From Manihot esculenta (Eukaryota; Streptophyta; Magnoliopsida; Malpighiales; Euphorbiaceae), in the NCBI RefSeq assembly GCF_001659605.2, contig NC_035171.2, positions 24,097,825 to 24,161,824 of the forward strand: a DNA stretch of 64,000 nt. Reading direction: 5' to 3'. The notes below the pieces were generated by a model. That model made no database searches. It was not told the DNA's origin and saw only the letters and a list, made by a program, of their open reading frames with translations. Made by a program: the position numbers and the translations under genes. Below, in pieces: positions 59,400 through 64,000 of the stretch; the first letter of the stretch is position 1, and each line of letters starts with the position of its first letter.

Positions 59400-61551
59400 T
59401 GACTCGCAGTTGTCAAAACCGGTCAAAAATAACCTTTCTGATTATCAACAATTTACAACTGGAGAGAGTGGTGAAAGGATTGAATCCACAGGGAATTGAG
59501 AAGTTACATATTTTCCTTATCAAGACCAAGAAAATAAACTGAAACAATAATAAACTGAAAACGGAATAAACTGAAAGCAAAATAAACTGAAACGAGATAA
59601 AACTGAAAGCCAAATAAACTAAAAACGAGATAAACTGAAAGCGGAATAAACTAAAAACGAGATAAACTGAAAGCACACAAACTGAAAGTAAAATGGGGGG
59701 GTTTGAGATTGATTTAATTGATCTAATATTGAAAGCAATAAAAGAAAGCAAATAATAAAATAAAAGAGAAAATAAATAATGAGAAGGTTCTAGTTAAAGA
59801 ATTGGATCCACTTCAGTTGTTGGGATTGATCATTGACACTTAGTTTCTTTAGATTGATTCAATAGATTAGTTATGGAGATGGAAGACGCTTCTCACCACC
59901 ATGTCTCTCCTTATGATTAAACCAATTAGGGAACGTCTTCTAATTAATTACTAATTAACAAATTGTCAAGGAATGTCCTTGGGGCTTAGGCATCAAAACA
60001 ATTGTTAATTGCATGAAGAGATAGAGAGATCCAATCCTAACTACTCAAATGCATGAGATGTTGCTAGATCATACAATTTCCTTGGTTTTTTACACCAAGT
60101 GTTCTTATGTTTGAATAATCAAAGCAATTACGGACTTAAATCACCCAAACTAACATATTATTACCTTGCAATCAAGAATCAATTGGCCATATTGATCAAA
60201 ACAACAAAGCAACAATGGAATTAAGCATGAGATTGCATGAATATTGAATAACCAAAAGATAAACAATGTTTGATCAAGTCTCCCAATCCATAAAACAACT
60301 AAAGTATCACCTAATCTTCAACTAGAATAAAAAATTTCAGCCTCTCATGGCTGAAACAAAAATCAAAAATAAAAGAAAAGAAGAAAGGTAGAAGAAGAGA
60401 TGTGAATCCCGTAGGTGTCTCCCAAGGGGAGTGTAAAAAGCTTAGGGAGGCTCCTTATGTGTCTTTTTATAGTTAAAAGTGTTGCCCTAGGTCTCCTTGC
60501 TGCCCAAGAGGCTACTTGCTGCCCAAGTTGTGTCTGAAAAGGAAAGAATCGCGTTGTAAATTATTCAGAAGGAAAGAGGCGTGCGGCATGCACTGCAGAA
60601 GGAAGTTGTGTGCGCGGCAAGCTCTTCAGAGGGAAAGTGGTGCGCCTTGGTCTTCAAGAGAGTGTGAGGCGTGTATCAAGGCTTCAGAAAGGGAAGGAGA
60701 TGTGGCTGGTGCTTCAGAAGGAAAGAGGCACATTCCAAGGCTTTCAGAAGAGGAAGGAATGTCCTTGGGGCTTAGGCATCAAAACAATTGTTAATTGCAT
60801 GAAGAGATAGAGAGATCCAATCCTAACTACTCAAATGCATGAAATGTTGCTAGATCATACAATTTCCTTGGTTTTTTACACCAAGTGTTCTTATGTTTGA
60901 ATAATCCAAGCAATTACGGACTTAAATCACCCAAACTAACATATTATTACCTTGCAATCAAGAATCAATTGGCCATATTGATCAAAACAACAAAGCAACA
61001 ATGGAATTAAGCATGAGATTGCATGAATATTGAATAACCAAAAGATAAACAATGTTTGATCAAGTCTCCCAATCCATAAAACAACTAAAGTATCACCTAA
61101 TCTTCAACTAGAATAAAAAATTTCAGCATCTTATGGCTGAAATAAAAACCAAAAATAAAAAAAAAAAAGAAGAAAGGTAGAAGAAGAGATGTGAATCTCG
61201 TAGGTGTCTCCCAAGGGGAGTGTAAAAAGCTTAGGGAGGCTCCTTATGTGTCTTTTTATAGTTAAAAGTATTGCCCTAGGTCTCTTTGCTGCCCAAGAGG
61301 CTACTTGCTGCCCAAGTTGTATCTGAAAAGGAAAGAATCGCGTTGTAAATTATTCAGAAGGAAAGAGGCGTGCGGCATGCACTGCAGAAGGAAGTTGTGT
61401 GCACGGCAAGCTCTTCAGAGGGAAAGTGGTGCGCCTTGGTCTTCAGGAGAGTGTGAGGCGTGTATCAAGGCTTCAGAAAAGGAAGGAGACGTGGCTGGTG
61501 CTTCAGAAGGAAAGAGGCACATTCCAAGGCTTTCAGAAGAGGAAGGAATGT
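59400..61551 (-). mobile_element. 5' LTR of element E with internal tandem duplication, interrupted by F
   Basis: From 59400 (tgactcgcagttg) it follows the 3' LTR of E to about 60756. There the sequence jumps back to gaatgtccttggggcttagg, repeats the preceding 786 bases almost exactly to 61545, and begins a third time (gaatgt) before element F starts at 61552. The remainder must lie beyond F. Confidence 0.85.
59971..61545. repeat. Two ~787 bp tandem units within the LTR of E
   Basis: Unit 1 is 59971-60756 and unit 2 is 60757-61545. Both start gaatgtccttggg and end cagaagaggaag. Each contains the LTR TATA box (complement of gtctttttata at 60461-60471 and 61250-61260). The 3' LTR of E has only one such segment, so the duplication arose in this copy. 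Confidence 0.9.
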
Positions 61552-63903
61552 TGTAACGACCCGAAAATCGGACCATTACCGGCGCTAGGATCCAGATCGG
61601 CTTAAGGCCGCTGGGACCCGTAGCAAGCCTGATATATAACCTATAAACCTGTATAATCCCATACATGATCAACAATCATACATAAAAATTTAAACTTTTC
61701 TTTCATCATCCAACTCAACCTGAACATACATGCATATAGTCATGATCATAATCATGATCCCTCTGTGGGATCTCCTCAATGCCCCAACGGGCGATACAAC
61801 ATGAGATGAGTTGGCTTCCATGAACATTATAAAACATTTCTATAGATCATGTATCAAAAGGGATTACAATACTCATAGGGTCAAGCACATCTATAACCTC
61901 AATATATCTCATTACATAACATACTGAAATCTCTTACATTACATCATAATACAATTGTCATGTCCACAATCTAACTATTACATCAACATACTCCAAAACT
62001 CTGGCTAACCTTCTGGTCTACCCTGTACCTGCACATCTGGGGTTAGGGGAGAGGGGTGAGCTACAAAGCCCAGTGAGCAGAATAGAGAAATCATGTATTA
62101 AAAGTTCATGCCAGTATGTAATGCAACACATCACAACAAATCACATCTCGGATGGTATTGTCACCTATAGTCCTCTACATAGTCCAACTGTGCCGAGACG
62201 TAGAATGGGTACAACCGGTCTTTCTCTTAACATAACATATCATACAGTCCAACTGTGCCAGGGACGTAGAATGGGTACAACCTGGACTTCCTCTTACATC
62301 GTGCCAGGGACGTAGAATGGGTACAACCTGGACTTCCATACCATATCATGCCATAACATCATCATATCATATGAGGACTAAAGGATCATCCAATGACCAA
62401 TCCACATCAACATCATAAATGCAATGCAACATATTCGTGAATACTAATGCAAACAACCTACTATATCTCATGGCATTCATGATGCATGGATCATGCTCAA
62501 AATTCATACTTCATTTATTTTAAAACTTTAAGGTTTATTCCACTCACCTCTGGCTAGCTCTGACGAACTCTGTAGCAGCTGGCTCACTGCTGGGGTCCTC
62601 GGTTCCTCGGGTCCGAACCTACACAGGTGGACTCCAATGAGGGACCAAACATACATAAACATAACTCTAACATACTCCCCAAAAACCCCCTAAAACATCA
62701 TGAAATCATCACATAAAAACATGCAAGAAATGGCTGAACAGGGCACTTTCGGCGGCAGGTTCGGCGGCCGAAAGTCCCTCCAGAGCCGAAAGTCAGGCAG
62801 GTTCGGCGGCACCTTCGGCGGCCGAAAGTCCCAGACAGAGGCGAAACTCATGCATGTTCGGCGGCACCTTCGGCGGCCGAAAGTCCCAGACAGAGACGAA
62901 AGTCTCCTTTCGGGGGCAACTTTGGCAGCCGAAAGGCCTGCCTCACCAGCCATGTTCGGCGGCCGAAAGTGCCTTCGACTGCCGAACCTGGTTTCTGCCA
63001 AAGGGCAGAAACTTGGCTCCTTTGTGCATTTTTGCCTCCAAACTCACCAATCATGCATAAACTAATTCTAAAACATGCATACATACCATACATTACACCT
63101 AGGGGTCTCAAACTAGCAAATACCCCAACTACAACACTTCAAACACACAAAAATCAACATACATTGTTCATCAAAACATCAAAACCCATAAACTCATCAA
63201 CAAGCCTAAACATGCATCTCTACCCATAAATCAACTTAATGCTTGTTTAAAACACATAACAAGGGTGGATCCGAGCTTACCTCTTGAAGAAACGAGAGGA
63301 AAGGCGATCCTAGCTTGGAGATGGAGAGATTGAGCTCTTTGAACCTCCAAGTACCCAAAACTTGCTCTTTACTCACAGATCTTCAAAACAGAAGTTAAAA
63401 CCCGTGAAAATCATGGAGGATCTAAGGAAAACACTCAAGATCGAGGAAGGGGTGGCGGAGGCTCACCTTGGCCGTCAACGGGGGAGAAAAAGCTCGCCTG
63501 TGCGGACCTAAGGGACCCTTTTATAGGTGGCTGGCCAGGCCACGTTCGAGGGCCGAATGTGCCTCCGCATGCATGCCATGTTCGGCGGCCGAACTTGACT
63601 TTCGGCGGCCGAACCTGGACTTCCCTCAATCATGCTTTCGGGGGCCTAACGTGCCTCCAAAACGCATGCATGTTCAGCGGCCGAACTTTACTTTCGGCGG
63701 CCGAACTTTACTTTTGGCGGCCGAACCTGGGTTTTCCTCCAAAGACTTTTCATGTAAAAACTCATTAAATTTTCATACTTAAAACCATGAAATACCTTAA
63801 AACATTTTATGAAAACATGATTCTACCCTACTAGAGGCTTCCGACATCCGAGATTCCACCGGACGGTAGGAATTCCGATACCGGAGTCTAGCCGGGTATT
63901 ACA
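61552..63903 (-). mobile_element. 3' LTR of Ty3 element F, 2,352 bp
   Basis: Reverse-complement relative of the C LTR: it ends TGTAACGACCCG at 61552 (minus-strand GGGTCGTTACA) and starts at 63903 (minus-strand TGTAATACCCGG). The TATA box is the complement of cccttttata (63516-63525), flanked by ttcggcggccgaa clusters (62758-62985 and 63541-63730). It carries three copies of a repeat with acgtagaatgggtacaacc (62190-62335), against two in A and C. Left flank is aatgt. Confidence 0.9.
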
Positions 63904-64000
63904 TTCTCCCCCCCTTAAGAACATTCGTCCCCGAATGTACCTCAACTAGGACACAAACCATGGCATAAAACATAACATACATACAAAGCACATCAACACA
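63904..64000 (-). mobile_element. Internal 3' end of element F, cut by window edge
   Basis: On the minus strand a hairpin (cattcg, loop GGGA, cgaatg, at 63919-63940) and the purine tract ttaaggggggggagaa lead into the 3' LTR. The coding region would lie to the right of the window. Confidence 0.8.

Noticed and set aside
54939..61551. Plus-strand frames with LCLKRKESRCKLFRRKEA repeated at 56071, 60516 and 61305
   Set aside because: These copies fall in the LTRs of E and in its tandem units; repetition reflects LTR duplication and no protein family is evident.
1..64000. tRNA genes at tggtatcagagc and tctccggcaacggcgcca
   Set aside because: These are primer-binding sites complementary to tRNA 3' ends next to LTRs; no cloverleaf surrounds them.

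Overview
The window looks like an AT-rich, repeat-dominated stretch of a eudicot nuclear genome. Evidence: a chloroplast-targeted plant gene with a short GT-AG intron, a wall-associated receptor kinase (WAK) gene with the usual three-exon layout, and many plant-type LTR retrotransposons (Tekay/Del chromovirus, Athila/Tat-like, Ty1/copia). The LTR style resembles Euphorbiaceae such as cassava or rubber, but that is only an impression. No bacterial or viral genes, CRISPR arrays, rRNA or tRNA genes were seen.

Layout. 1-2.9 kb: a ~20 bp-based minisatellite, AT-rich DNA with microsatellites, and a 795 bp terminal-inverted-repeat element with a 9 bp target duplication and a large CTT/GAA array. 3.0-7.8 kb: the gene island, with a CRR42-like gene (+) and a three-exon WAK gene (-) whose large intron holds an AT-rich fold-back. 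7.9-12.6 kb: intergenic DNA, then a minus-strand retroelement remnant (LTR-like part plus gag-like coiled-coil pseudogene). 12.6-35.4 kb: nested elements. Decayed Ty3 element A (12634-19695) adjoins non-autonomous element B (19696-35300), and B is split by intact Ty3 element C (23626-33585). C has equal-length LTRs, a 5 bp target duplication and an uninterrupted 1661-residue Gag-Pol. 35.4-41.6 kb: AT-rich intergenic DNA with tandem repeats and one candidate small minus-strand gene near 37.9 kb. 41.6-48.2 kb: two decayed copia pol fragments, a possible solo LTR, and a second copy of the gag-like remnant in the opposite orientation. 49.6-64 kb: a second nested chain. The 3' LTR of non-autonomous element D is broken by Athila-like element E (-), whose 5' LTR is broken by Ty3 element F (-), which runs off the right edge.

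The two recognised host genes are functionally unrelated: NDH-complex assembly in the chloroplast versus cell-wall sensing and signalling at the plasma membrane. I did not find a convincing new biological system. The best leads are structural: the GAA/CTT-loaded TIR element next to CRR42, the intact recent chromovirus with GCC-box-rich LTRs, a promoter-duplicating tandem array inside an Athila LTR, and the unrecognised small gene at 37.4-37.9 kb.
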